This document shows positions 21,364 to 32,413 of a stretch of 64,000 nt of DNA, one piece after another (the first letter of the stretch is position 1; every line of letters begins with the position of its first letter). The stretch spans positions 151,836,052 to 151,900,051 of the forward strand of contig CM053034.1 in NCBI GenBank assembly GCA_028564925.1. The letters are read 5' to 3'. A program made the translations under genes and the position numbers. Under the pieces are notes generated by a model that saw only the letters and a list, made by a program, of their open reading frames with translations, ran no database searches and was not told the origin of the DNA. Source of the stretch: Lithobates sylvaticus. Its lineage: Eukaryota; Chordata; Amphibia; Anura; Ranidae.

Positions 21364-23507
21364 ATGTTTCCCGTACGTACTCGTCGCAGAGTTCATGCTG
21401 TACGCGGAATTGGTGTCGGGCTTTTAGCTTTGAGCCAAGACCCGTCCATGAACAGAGTGACGAGGAGTATGTGGACCAGGAATTGGTTGCTTCAGCGTGA
21501 TCAGTTCTCGCACAAGCCTTTGCTTCGTGAGATCCGGAGAATAATCCTGATGATTTCAGGAACTTTCTCCGGATGACGGACCCCGTTTTTCACCGTCTTT
21601 TGGCTTTGCTGACCCCTTTTATCAGCCGGCAGGATACCTGCATGAGACAAGCCATCACTCCGGAGCAGAGGCTTGTTGCTACATTGAGGTACTTGGCGAC
21701 AGGGAGAAGCCTTCAGGATTTGAAGTTCTCTTCAGGTATCTCTCCCCAGGCCCTGGGAATCATTATTCCAGAGACCTGTTCTGCCATCATCCAGGTCCTG
21801 CAGGAGGACTATATTAAGGTAACATTTCTCCTTTACTATTCCATTCTATGTATGCTCTGTTTGCTAATGTCTTGTATTTGTGACCTCCTTCCCTAATTAC
21901 CATGATTGCAATATGCTCTAATATGCTGTGTCCCTTTTCTCCTTCATGCATTTTTCCCTTCACTTACCTCCCCAGCATGCTCTTCTGGCCCAATAGACAC
22001 CTATGGCCTAGTCACTTAAGCAATGTATTTTGTCTGCTGCATAGTATTGTTTTCCCCCAAACACCCCCTAAAATATGCACTAATGTTTGCTCTGTGTTTT
22101 ACTTCATGTAGAGCCCCCTTTTTTTCCCTTTTTGTTGGTGGGGGGGTGCCCAATTCATTCTGAACCCCCTCCCCCAACTGCTCTGTCAGATGGTACCAAT
22201 CCTCTATCTGCTGGCTTTCCAAAGGTCAATAGACACTATATACCTACCTCTTTATAGTGGGCATCTTTAGTGATGAATTCTGCAAAGCATGTAGTGCAAG
22301 GGGCTGGCTCCATACTTTCCATTTGCTCTTTTTTTGTGTTCTTTCCCTCCTATTAGCTTGCTAGGTAATTTCAGAATGTCACAATGTGCTTTCCTTTTTT
22401 TTGGGGGGGGGGGGGGGTTGAAATGTTATTTTATCTTTCCTGTGGGCTGCCAATAGTGTTAAGTAAGGAGGGTCTGGCCAAACTAGCACACATTATTGAG
22501 CTACTTGGCAATCAATGAAGTGCAGAGGGTTACCTGTCCATACCCCCCCCCCCAAAACCCCTAGTTATTGCCAATGGCCCATCAGAAGTGGGGGGATTGA
22601 TAGGGGGTGAGTAATCTGCTAAGGGGACCCTCTACTTTTCTGTGGAAAATGGAAAAGTATGATCTTGTTCCAAGATGTTAGTGTCTAATCTGCTTGCAAT
22701 GTTTATGTGCAAAGTGACTATTTTTTTTTTTCTTGTTTCACTCCACAGTTCCCTTCCACGCCACAGAAATGGCAGACTGTGGCCTCCCACTTTGCCACCC
22801 GTCGGGACTTTCCTAACTGCGGAGGTGCAATTGATGGGAAACATGTCCGCATCGTCCCACCGCCCTACTCGGGGTCCTACTATTATAATTATAAGGGGTT
22901 TAATAGTGTAGTGATGTTGGCGGTGGTGTCTGCAACATACGATTTTTTGTATGTGGACGTGGGGATGAACGGCCGGATCAAGGATGGTGGTGCCATTGCG
23001 GACACGGAGTTCTACTGGCGTCTCCAAAGTGGCAGTCTGTGCTTGCCACCTCCAGAGGAGAATGCTGAAGGACTCCCCTTCGTCTTTGTCGCAGATGAAG
23101 CGTTTGCGTTGACTCCCCATCTGATGAGGCCCTTCCCGATGAGGACCCTCACCCCAGACCAGAGGGTCTTCAATTACAGGCTGTCCAGAGCCCGCAGAAT
23201 GGTGGAGAACACCTTCGGAATCCTGGCCAGCCGCTTCCGCCTGTTTTTGACGGCTATTAACTTGGCAGAATACAAACTGAACCACATAGTTCTTGCTTGT
23301 TGCATATTGCACAACTTTTTAAAATGACACAACAGCAACTATGTGGTGCCCGTTGGCCCAGATGTGGAGGGCCCTTCCAATGCTGACCTCACAGCCCTTC
23401 AAGCGGCACGTCCAGGCTTGCCCCCTCTAAATGCCCGCGAGGTCCGCAAGCAATATATGGACTACTTTGTGGGTAGGGGGGCCATTTCTCTGCCTGACGA
23501 TGTGTGA
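21364..23507 (+). pseudogene. PIF/Harbinger DDE transposase, copy B
   Basis: Exon 1 is 21364-21818 (MFPVRTRRRV start, donor gtaaca) and exon 2 is 22749-23507 (acceptor ctccacag, 253 codons with stop). Exon 2 shows GAIDGKHVRI (first Asp), GMNGRIKDGGAI (second Asp) and RRMVENTFGILASRFRLF (Glu), so the DDE triad is all present, in a DDE_Tnp_4 fold with the final CCILHNFLK helix. The usual role is cut-and-paste at the TIRs with 3-bp TWA duplications. One base is missing in exon 1 near 21540 relative to copy A, and a TGA follows HNFLK near 23324 where copy A has CGA, probably CpG decay. The gene is thus dead by two small changes. Confidence 0.9.
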
Positions 23508-24250
23508 GAGGCATTTTTCAATAAATATATTTTTGAAACCAACCTATGATTTCCGTATTATTGCTTATTTGACCTTGAAATTTTTTCCCTTTAGCTTCAA
23601 CAGTGGGAATGCACTTTCTGGGCAAAAGGAGGTAACAGTCTCTTCTTCCCAAAAAGATTCTTCTCATGTTGTGTGTTTGATACCTAATCTTTGGTCTAGA
23701 GAAGGTTTGTAGTGCATAACTGACACCCAAAATACTCCTTTTCATCACCATGACAGAAATGTGTGTATTACCAAAAATGGTGTGCTACGTGTTTTCCAAC
23801 AAATCACTGTGGGTGTCATTTACATAAGTCAAATCCACTATGCTCTACAAGTGCAGTGCAAAAGTGCCCTGGAAAAGAAACTTGCAGTGCAAACTGGACT
23901 TGCCTTTAGTAAATAACACCCATTGCCCCCCAAATCCTTTACATTTGACATACATAATGTTTTTTTTTTTTTAAATAAGGAAGCCACACATTTAGAAAAT
24001 TAAAAAAGTTTACTTGCAACACATTCACAAGTGCATTTACAAACTTCTTGCCAAAACTGACAAGATCTTGGTTCTTGACAACATTGTTTACAAACATTCT
24101 GCATTTGGTAAAACCAGGCATGGAGCAAAACAGAACATAGGAACTAGGAAAGTTCAACTTTCTAAAGTGAAGACAAGATCAGACATGACTATATGTTCAA
24201 AGCGTGTTTGATCTTGCCTTCATCACATGGGGGGTCACCCCTGGAAAGTG

Positions 24251-24499
24251 GAAATTTAGAACATGCACACAATTTGGGTCTGAAAATGGTCATTAGATGG
24301 TAAAACACATGCCTAGAATCTTCAAAAGTGCCATTTTCCATCATGGGGATGAATGGACGTTTTTTGGGGGTGCAACCCCTTCACCACAACCACTTTAGTA
24401 AGTTCGTAAAGTGGTTGCACCCCCAAAAAAACTTTGTCATTCATCCACCATGATGGGAGCTAGCACATGTGGACACAATGTGTGCATGTTCCAAATTTC
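24251..24499. repeat. Long imperfect hairpin between converging Harbinger genes (copy B)
   Basis: Counterpart of 9899-10146, in the same place between the 3' ends of the transposase and Myb genes. The arms share gaaattt.gaacatgcacac and cgttttttgggggtgcaacc with their complements. Its retention in both copies shows it belongs to the ancestral element. Confidence 0.7.
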
Positions 24500-24551
24500 A
24501 CACAGTTCTTAAGTTGCAAATGTGTTCAGAAACAGCCACAAATTTGCGTTT

Positions 24552-25903
24552 TCAGATTTTTACTAAAACATCAATGATGTTCTTCAATTTTTGTTGAACA
24601 TCATTGATGTTTTGCTTTATGTCATCTAGATCTCGATTGCAGACCATTATCTCCCTGATGAGTACGTGGGCACTCTCTGTGGTAAAGTGCGATTTTTCTT
24701 CCACAACATCCACGTCACCTAAAAACAACCAACAAAAAAAAAAAAAGGTCTTGGAAATGAGGCAGGCATACATTGATTAGCTTACCAGTAGCTGTGTTCT
24801 CCCACACTCACCTGTTGTGGTGACAAGTTCTCCAATTTCTATGATCTCTCCTTCCTCCTCCTCCTCCTCTGCTTCTGGTCTTTCCCCTTCTTTGGGAGGT
24901 GTTGGTTTTGGGGTTTCCTCAGACGTCCCGAGTTTTCGCTCCCCTATGAGAATGTACAAAAGGAAGATTTAGCAACACAATCTATTGAGGGCAGAAATAG
25001 GAAATGACAAACATTGCTTGAAAGTGAGGGACAATATTTTTGGTTGGCCAGTTACAAATGACAACAACATGAATGTAGTCACTTTGTAAAGGTGCTAAAC
25101 GTACTAGCTTTTTGGTCGAAGTTTGTCTGATGGAGACCCCCATCTAGTATCCACTGGAGCACATGTGTGGAAAAGCATAATAAAAAGTGGGTTTGGGTGT
25201 CCCAGCACTAGTGCTCTAGAGTCCAGATGGGTAAACAGCTACTGGGTAACCTCTCCTTTACATTGAATAAATTGCCTTTACATTCTTGATGACATTTCTA
25301 GTGAGAACAAACTTCCTTTCCCCAAAAAAAACACCAAACATCGTATTATAAGTGGCCGAACGATCGAGGTTGAGTACGATCGAATGGACACACACGAACA
25401 TGACAGTGGCAGAAAGATCGAGGTTGAGTGCGATCGAATGCACAGACGAACATGAAAGTGGCCATTTTCTAATGTACAACTTTGTAAAAATACAAATACA
25501 TGGAGCAGTATGCAAGCCAAAAATCAAACACAAAACACAACTACTTACTTTTTTGAAGAACTCGCTTGATCTTTCTGTACTGATCGGGCTCCCTCAGTTT
25601 CAGGTCTGACCAGCGTTTCCTCAGTTGCTCCTTGGATCGTTGTACCCCAAAATGATTGTACAGCCTCCTCACAACTTTAGACATGATCTTGGCCTTGCGG
25701 ACATTGGGGTTGAGGTAAGGCCCATACTTCCCATCATAGTCGCTCCTCTTTAATATGTCCACCATCTCCAACATTTCTCCAAATGACATATTGGAGGCCT
25801 TGAATTTCAGGCTCCGGGATCGGGACGTTTCTGCCTCTGGCCTTTCCTCGTCCTCCTCCTCGTTGCTGCAATATTTCGGGCGCACCTGCTGTGTCCCCGC
25901 CAT
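24552..25903 (-). CDS. Myb/SANT-like DNA-binding protein of Harbinger copy B
   Basis: Exons 25903-25549, 24943-24812 and 24718-24552 have exactly the lengths (355, 132, 167) and splice sites of copy A. Together they give an uninterrupted 217-residue frame. I count about eight amino-acid differences from copy A, mostly outside the trihelix core (for example LVTSEETTKP against LGTSEETPKP). Domain order: short acidic N-terminus, Myb/SANT-like trihelix at ~38-118, poly-Glu segment, C-terminal coiled-coil-like helix. It is transcribed toward the transposase gene and away from MADF. It probably acts as the accessory DNA-binding factor for transposition, as in other Harbingers; expression is unknown. 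Confidence 0.87.
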
Positions 25904-26214
25904 GTGCTCTCCCCACTGCGCCGTAAAGAGAAGGGGTGGGGAATAGACGAGAAAGATCGTCAGGGGCGGGCGGAGTTTGACGCATGCGCACTGTATATAA
26001 AACGTCACACGCCTGTGTCGTAGCCACGATCTGTGAGACGAGGGGAGAGAAAGCTCACGCACGAGACGATCGCTATAACGAAGGTAAGATTTGACGTTGG
26101 TACATAACTAGCCTAGACTGATTAGACCTTGAGGCTTCTTTATGGAGAAGATTAGGAGAGTTTAGCCTGACATAATTTATAGTGTTTTGTGTGGTGTTGT
26201 GTCTTGCAGAGATT
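25904..26214. promoter_or_regulatory. Shared divergent promoter, Myb / MADF genes (copy B)
   Basis: It matches 8300-8610 in reverse. On the minus strand it carries a TATA-like element (complement of 'tatataaaac', about 25993-26002), the gcgcatgcg palindrome and a GC box. On the plus strand an aag|gtaaga donor near 26082 and a cttgcag acceptor near 26209 define a 5' untranslated MADF intron. Start-codon spacing is 311 bases in both copies. Confidence 0.6.
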
Positions 26215-27847
26215 ATGGTGAGTTTTCTCCCCCTCTTCATTGATAAATATAGGGAAATGCCCCTATTATGGCAGGCCAAACACCGAGACTACAGCAACAG
26301 ACCAAAGAGGTACGCAGCCATAAAGAAACTTGTGGCATTTGTAAAGCCAAGGTTCCCCACGGCAACCGTGGAGACCTTAAAGCGGGACTGTACTGTAAAA
26401 AACATTTTTAAAAGCCAGCAGCTACAAATACTGCAGCTGCTGACTTTTAAAAAATGGACACTTACCTGTCCCTGGTTCCAGCGGTGTCGGCAGCAGAAGC
26501 CGATCGCTCGCTCGGCTCTCTGCTGTAGCCGGCGCCATTCTCGGTGAGGGAATCAGGAAGTGGCTTCACTTCCCGATCCCCTACTGCGCATGCGCGAGTC
26601 GCGCGGCGCAATGAGATTCTTCAGCGCTGTCTGCTGGGTCACGTGTGTGTCCCGGCAGACAGCGCGCTGGGACAGGAACTTGCGTAAACTCCCACGGGAG
26701 TTTATGCCGGAAGTGGGTGCAGATACCTGTCTTAGACAGGTATCTGCACCCCCCTCCCCCTGAAAGGTGCCAAATGTGACACCGGAGGGGGGGAGGGTTC
26801 CGAAAAGCGGGAGTTCCACTTTAGGGTGGAATCCCGCTTTAAGAATAAAAATTGCCAACCTGAGGAGTATCTATTTCAGGGAGCGCAATAAGTTCCTGAA
26901 GTCCCAAGCATCTGGAGCTGGAGCAGATCAGGTCCATGTCCCCACGCTCTGGTACTATGACAGGCTCCATTTTCTCAAAGACCAGGCTAATGTCAGGAAG
27001 TCACTCTCGACTCTTCCTTGCACGCGTCCTTCCATGCACGCCACCCCTGATGAGGCTTCCGAGGAGCAACCTGGGCCTTCCAGTCTGGAAGATGTGGAGG
27101 AGCCCAGCTTGTGGCAGGTATAGTAGTTTTGTAACCATTTTTGTGAATAATGAATGATGTTCACTTAATTCAGGATCCCCAATTGCTTAGTTCCTAACGT
27201 GTTTGACATATCAACTGACAGTAGTGTTGTAGACATTTGGGGCAAGAATATAAACTGCAGGGCTGAGAATTGTATGGTTTTCTATTTGTAAACATTTTGC
27301 AACAGTCACTAGATGAAAATTGTGTGTGTTTGATGAACAAATAACTGAAACTATGTCCCTTTTTCATACACAGGAAGACCTCAGCCAGGAGGTGGCTGTG
27401 GAATGTGGCAGTCAGGAGGAGGCAGGGGTTAGTGGCAGCCAAGAGGGGGGTAGTGGCAGCCAACAGGGGGGTAGGCGTAGGAGCCTGACTGTCTCCCAAG
27501 TCCCTCCCCTCCGCCTTCCCTACAGAAGGGCGAGAAGGATGGGGGAGGTGGGAGAGTCAGCGCTCCAGCTGATCAGAGAGGCTTCAGCCTCCCTATATGC
27601 CACACCCACCTATGAGGAGGCCTTTGGCTCCTTGGTTGCCAATAAAATGAAGGGTATGGAGGAGGGGCAACGCAGCATGTGTGAGGGGTTCATCCTCAAG
27701 GTCATAAATGAGGGGATGGCTGGAGAGATGACCCCACTCACACATGTTTGCGATAGTGACCTTGCTCCGCCTCCTCCTCCTCCTCCTTCTGCCACCCCAC
27801 CAGCACCACAGCCACAGCGTGCAACGAAGCGTGGAAGGAAGACCTGA
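26215..27847 (+). pseudogene. MADF-domain protein gene of Harbinger copy B
   Basis: Exon 1 starts at ATGGTGAGT (26215) and ends at CAG|GTATAG (27117); exon 2 is 27374-27847 (474 bases, open, ending RATKRGRKT). The MADF domain (LPLFIDKYREMPLLWQAKHRDYSNRPKRYAA...) is cut after VETLKR by a 466-base MITE (26377-26842) and resumes with KIANLRSIYFRERNKFLK. An ancient-looking small deletion leaves the start five codons shorter than copy A. Exon 2 is rich in Gly/Ser/Gln and then Pro (PPPPPPPSATPPAPQPQ), and its length agrees with a functional frame, unlike copy A. The gene is dead only because of the MITE and changes near it. Confidence 0.82.
26377..26842. mobile_element. TTAA-flanked MITE in MADF exon 1
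   Basis: It begins TTAAAGCGGGACTG and ends GAATCCCGCTTTAA, with TTAA at both ends and AAGCGGGA as the inverted terminus. It is absent from copy A at the same codon. It contains a perfect 16-bp-arm hairpin at 26716-26750. Target choice suggests piggyBac mobilisation, but its ends differ from the CCACTTGCC-type family at 33946 and 35042, so it is a separate family. Confidence 0.85.
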
Positions 27848-27849
27848 GA

Positions 27850-28145
27850 GTGATGACCTGGATTCAGTCTGGTCTGAGAGAAGATGGAGCCTCTCGTAGT
27901 ACCAGAGCCTGGGGACCTAGATGGCATCTGCTGCAGTTCCGGATGTTTTGGACTTCAGGACCAAATAGCACTCCCTTATTATTTAGATAGGTACTCCTCA
28001 GGCCCCCAATTTTAGATGCTTGTAAAATGATGGTTGTCGTGGGGGTCCAAGGCTTTGCAAATTCCCCAAGTTTCTTCATCGCTGCGTTCCTCTTTGGTTT
28101 GTTGCTGAGACCTAAATAAAGGTATTTTGGATTTGAAATAATCAT
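27850..28145 (-). pseudogene. Inverted partial copy of MADF exon 1 (copy B)
   Basis: Minus-strand translation reads SNKPKRNAAMKKLGEFAKPWTPTTTIILQASKIGGLRSTYL, then a broken continuation. It is the counterpart of 6846-7130, in the same tail-to-tail position against MADF exon 2. Its presence in both copies dates it before they separated. Confidence 0.72.
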
Positions 28146-28981
28146 TGCCTATGTTTTTTACTTTTATACAATGACAGTTTTTCTTTGAGTAGGCAGGTAC
28201 ATTTCACAAATCATAAAGTATAATTAACAAGGGGCACCAACAACCAACAAACTCCTAGTAAATTTAAGCAACAAATACAAATGTTAATAATGTTGTTTTG
28301 CTAAGTTGAGACACACAACCCCCCTCAAAAAAAAAAAAAAAAAAAAAAAATCTCCTTAAAATATGTATTCCAAAAAAAATACAAAAATGACAAATCATCC
28401 AAAAAATATAACAAAGATTATTTTACGATCTGAGTAAAAATAAACATGTAGTCTAGAAATCCTGAAAACTAATAAAGAACTAAGTTTGGGAGAAGTGCGG
28501 GTGAATAGGAGCAGCTAAAACATGTCATTCTTCTTGCATTGTAAAGAAAAAGAGAATGCGCTGCATTAAAGACATTTTAACATTGCAGCGTGACGAATGT
28601 GCTGTGTCGATTAGGAAAGGTAGTTTTACCTGACCGAGCGCTTCCGTCACAGAATTTCTTCTGAGCATGCGTAGCACTTTGTCCGTCGGACTACGCTACA
28701 CACGATCGGATTTGGTATGATCGGACTTTGTTGTCGGAAAATCTATCCAGCAGGAGATAGGACTTTGTCCGTCGGACAATCCGATGGAAACTGTCCGATG
28801 GTGCCTACACACGGTCGGAATTTCCGACAACATTGTCCGATAGGACAGAATCCATCGGAAAATCCGACCGTGTGTATGGGGCATTAGAATTATGCAGTGT
28901 CTCCACTATAATGACAACACCCAGTGCCCTCCCCGAAATGACCCAGCTTTTGACAAATTATTTAAAATTTGGCCACTCCTA

Positions 28982-31183
28982 TTTGATGAATTTCGTCTCT
29001 GCTCGGGTCTTCGCATAAACTACAGCAAGAGCGAAATCCTCCCCATAGGTACTTTATCTGTCCCTTCCTAGGCTCGCCTCTCACCCTTCTCGTGGCCAAA
29101 TCCCACATAACATATCTAGGTATTAAGATAGGGAAATTACCCTCTTCTATCTACCACCTCAACTATCCCCCTTTGATTACAAAAATTACTCGGGAATTGG
29201 GTAACTGGATGGATCTACCTCTTTCGCTCCTGGGAAGATGTCACCTGGTAAAGATGGTCAGTTTTGCTCGATTATTATATCCTCTCCAAACAATCCCATT
29301 GCTTCTGAAACACAAAGATACTTCAATCCTAAACAAAGCCATCTCCAAATTTCTATGGCACAACAAACGACCACGTATAGCCTTTGCAAAGCTTTTTCTT
29401 CCCAGGCACGAAGGAGGGATCAGTCTCCCGAATATTAGAGCCTATAACCTTTCTTGCCTTTTAAGGATAAGTCTGGATTGGATATCGCAACGCTCACACT
29501 ACTCAAATTACTCCCTGGAATATTCAATGACCCACCCTTATTCTCTGGCTGCCCTACTCCACTGCAGGTGGAAATCTATTCCCCCTCCCCTACAACACAA
29601 TCTTCTTCTCAGAGACACAGCCATAGCTTGGAGGGAAATAAGAAAAACACTAAAGTTATCGCCTTTTTTGTCCAGACATCTCCCGATTCAAGGAAACCCT
29701 AGCTTCCCACCGGGACTGGAATACAAACAATTCTCTGTATGGCGACAAAAAGGTCTGTCAAACTTTTCCACCCTGTGTAACTTGGAAACAGGTCGCCCCC
29801 TTCATTTCTCTGTCATCGCAGAATCCTTCTCCCTCCCTCAATCCCATGCGCTACATTACGCGCAATGCGTCAGCTTCCTGAGGGACTCCTGCAGAGAAGA
29901 ACGCAAAAGATTTCGAACATCCTTCACGGATCTGCTACTACAAGGTGACTCTTATACAATCTCGGACATATATAAGCCGTTCTTGTTGGAGTCTACTCCC
30001 TCCATTGCTTCATCATCGGTAGCAAACTGGGGTAAAGATTTTCCGGACTCAAACCTAGTGGGTAAGATAATGCAAGGTTACAAAAAAACACTTCAGCTGA
30101 TCCCCAATGAGGTTTGGAGAGAAACCCAATTGAAGATATTACACCGGGCTTACATACCCTTTCTCTCAGATAAGAAGAACTTAGACGCTGCCAGCTGCCC
30201 CTTGTGCCGCCAACCTAAACCATCCCTCTCTCACCGATTTTGGTCATGCCCCTCTATATCCACCTTCTGGACCCAGGTCATCTCCTTTATATTTGACATA
30301 ACGCTGCTGAAACTGCCTAAGGACCCCCTTCTACTCATTTTCGGCTACTGGGACGATCAACTGTTACCGTGGTCCCCTACCACCCACTCTAACCACAAAG
30401 ACTGGATCTTGATTGGTCTCTTATTGGCCAGAAGATTGATTCTGAAAAACTGGACCTCTTCCTACTCCCCACAAATCTCGCAACTTATAAAGGAGCTTCT
30501 GAATCTACTTCACAAAGACAAAATTAACACCGACTTCAAACAAGTAAAATCTAACGTACGTTTCTACTCCAAATGGTGGGCTTTCATGCATGCAACCCTA
30601 TCAAGTGAGGAATTACAAAATTTAGAAAATTTCTCTTTCTCTTACTATGGACCCCACGCTATCACACCTGCAGGAGCTGACTCTTCTGTCATTGACTCTT
30701 CTGTCATCAACCCTTCACATGTGGCTCCAGTTGATTCAGACATCATCCACCCTACTCGTCCTATCTCGCCTTCGTCTACTTCAACCAAATCTATTGTGCA
30801 CGTGAGCACACAACCCGTGCCTGACTCCTACTCCTAGCCCAAGAGGCTTTTCATCTTGGACTTCATCTCTTTTTTTCTTATGATCAACGCAATGGTGTTG
30901 TTGCCTCCCCCCCAATTCTCCCCTCCTCCTCTCCTTTGGTTTGTTCCACCAGTAGCCTTATAGAGACCCTCAACTGATCCATCCAGTTGCCACAACATGG
31001 TTCTCTTTTAGTGTTTTGAACCACCTGTTACTTCTGCCCTAGTTACTTGTCTACATCCATGTTTGTAAGCGCCTTGACTACTGGCTCATATATATTACTT
31101 TGAGAAAATTGTATTTACCATTTATTGTGATTTCATGTATTGCCTTTTCTTTCAATAAAATCTATTTGAAAAAAAAATAAAAA
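28982..31183 (+). mobile_element. 5'-truncated L1/Tx1-type LINE insertion
   Basis: TTGGCCACTCCTA is duplicated exactly on both sides (28969-28981 and 31184-31196). The insert ends with AATAAAATCTATTTG and an A-rich tail. The left end begins inside ORF2 (FDEFRLCSGLRINYSKSEIL), typical of 5' truncation during target-primed reverse transcription. The perfect 13-base duplication and a long open frame make it one of the younger insertions here. It lies in the piggyBac transposase just downstream of Harbinger B. Confidence 0.93.
29092..30837 (+). pseudogene. LINE ORF2, C-terminal part (open for 581 codons)
   Basis: It covers the region after the RT catalytic core: thumb/connection (SHITYLGIKIG..., WMDLPLSLLGRCHLVKMV, ISKFLWHNKRPRIAFAKLFLPRHEGGISLPNIRAYN), a long linker, and the cysteine-containing tail CPLCRQPKPSLSHRFWSCP near residues 365-383. 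A serine-rich end follows. The endonuclease and RT active-site segments are missing through 5' truncation. Codons at 28982-29090 belong to the same ORF2 but in another frame with a stop, so at least one frameshift separates them. It could not be translated from its own start; the Met at 29092 is incidental. Confidence 0.85.
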
Positions 31184-32413
31184 TTGGCCACTCCTAAATT
31201 AGTTCTCTGAAAAATTACCCTAGTTATATATACCCACGACCAGAATATATCTGTGGATGAGTCCCTTGTAAAATTCACAGGCAGGCTGGGCATCAAACAG
31301 TTTATCCCGAACAAAAAAGCCTGATATGGGGTTAAAATGTACAAACTTTGTGACCAAGCCACGGGGTACATCTGCGCCTTCCTGGTGTACAAAGGGAAGG
31401 ACTCCCAGCTGTATCCCCTTGAATGCCCAGAGTATATTCGAGCTTGTTTATCCACTCCTTAGAAATGGATACCATCTTTATGTGGATAATTTTTATACGA
31501 GCTTGCCCCTTTTCTGCAATCTTCACTGGAGGGACACCCCAGCATGTGGTACAGTAAGAGCTAATAGAAAGGGCTTCCTGCAAAATCTTGTCAATGAAAG
31601 GCTACACGGGGGGAGTGGACTTCAATGATCAGATGATTGAACCCTACCTTCCCACAAGAAAATCCTGCCATTGGTATAAAAAAGTGTCCATTTATTTTTT
31701 TCAGTTTGGCCATGTATAACACTTATGTTATTTACCAAAAATCTACCGAGACCCCCACATCATATCTGCATTACCAAGAACAAGTTATCTCCGCCCTTTT
31801 GTACCCTGAAGGCCCACCATAAAATATTATTTCTGATTCCGTGAGCACACTCCAATAACAATTTTGTGTGAAAAAAAATCTTCATTTTGCAAAGAATTGT
31901 GGGAAAAAATGACAACATCAAAAAACTAACCATGCCTCTTACTAAATACCTTGGAAGTCATTTGGGGGTATGTGTACATTCCTGGCTTGTTAGGGTCTCA
32001 CGAAATGAGATAGGCCTTCATTACATTTTCAATAATTGGCACGATAGCTTGTAGACTCTATAACATTCACAAAGACCAAATAATTTACACTAATTTGGAT
32101 TATTTTTACCAAAGATATGTAGCAGTATAAATTTTGGCCAAAATTTATGAAGAAAAATTACTAATTTCCAAAATTTTATAATAGAAATAAAGAAAAATGT
32201 TTTTTTTTTTAACAACATTTTCATTTTTTTTTCATTTATAGCCCAGAGGTGATCAAATACCACCAAAAGAAAGCTCTATTTGTGTGACATAAAGGACGAA
32301 AACTTCATATGGGTACAGTGTTGCATGACTGAGTAATTGTCATTCAAAATGTGAGAGCACTGAAAGCTGAAAATTGGTCTGGTTAGGAAGGGGGTTTAAG
32401 TGCCAGTGGTTAA

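Larger units (their letters stand above)
20860..28883 (+). mobile_element. PIF/Harbinger transposon, copy B
   Basis: The element begins AGCCCCATACACACG and ends CGTGTGTATGGGGCA, flanked by TTA at 20857-20859 and 28884-28886. Gene order from the left end is transposase (21364-23507, +), hairpin (24251-24499), Myb-like gene (25903-24552, -), promoter region, MADF gene (26215-27847, +) and inverted MADF remnant (28145-27850, -). It sits in frame inside the piggyBac transposase: the restored codons read IYLRIMQCLHYNDN across the site. It differs from copy A in orientation, in lacking the 1.8 kb palindrome, and in carrying a 466-bp MITE in MADF exon 1. Confidence 0.93.
19985..31830 (+). pseudogene. 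piggyBac transposase, in three pieces
   Basis: The N-terminal part (from MAKTSMAKKYFTSKEAY near 19988) holds an acidic segment, then about eight copies of an SSAVPSTS octapeptide (20205-20400). The family's 'FTAQPGVHVNTD...DFFHLIFTEDLLSSIVAQCNLYAQQ' and 'RELTIEEFKKFLGLTFTMG' follow. The middle piece is 'LHYNDNTQCPPRNDPAFDKLFKIWPLL'. The C-terminal piece has all three DDD-type contexts: SVDESLVKF (Asp near 31255), YVDNFYTS (near 31485) and GVDFNDQ (near 31618), then EPYLPTRKSCHWYKKV and EQVISALLYP. Besides the two insertions it has frameshifts near 20690, a stop after WPLLN, and an internal deletion near 31600 between NERLH and GVDFNDQ. Dead copy. Confidence 0.88.
19656..32413 (+). mobile_element. 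piggyBac transposon split by Harbinger B and an L1
   Basis: Transposase pieces lie at 19985-20859, 28887-28983 and 31184-31830, in order and on one strand. The right end is ...AGTGCCAGTGGTTAA with TTAA at 32410-32413. The left terminal TTAA was not identified; the element is recognisable from the minisatellite onward. The Harbinger insertion (TTA duplications 20857-20859 and 28884-28886) and the L1 insertion (13-bp duplications 28969-28981 and 31184-31196) account for about 10.2 kb. The 3' noncoding end (31830-32413) matches the short elements at 1-470 and 35042-36251, which look like its nonautonomous relatives. Confidence 0.88.

Noticed and set aside
22632-23312. 226-codon minus-strand open frame
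   Set aside because: Antisense shadow of transposase exon 2 in Harbinger B (22749-23507). The sense strand carries the DDE motifs and the splice site.
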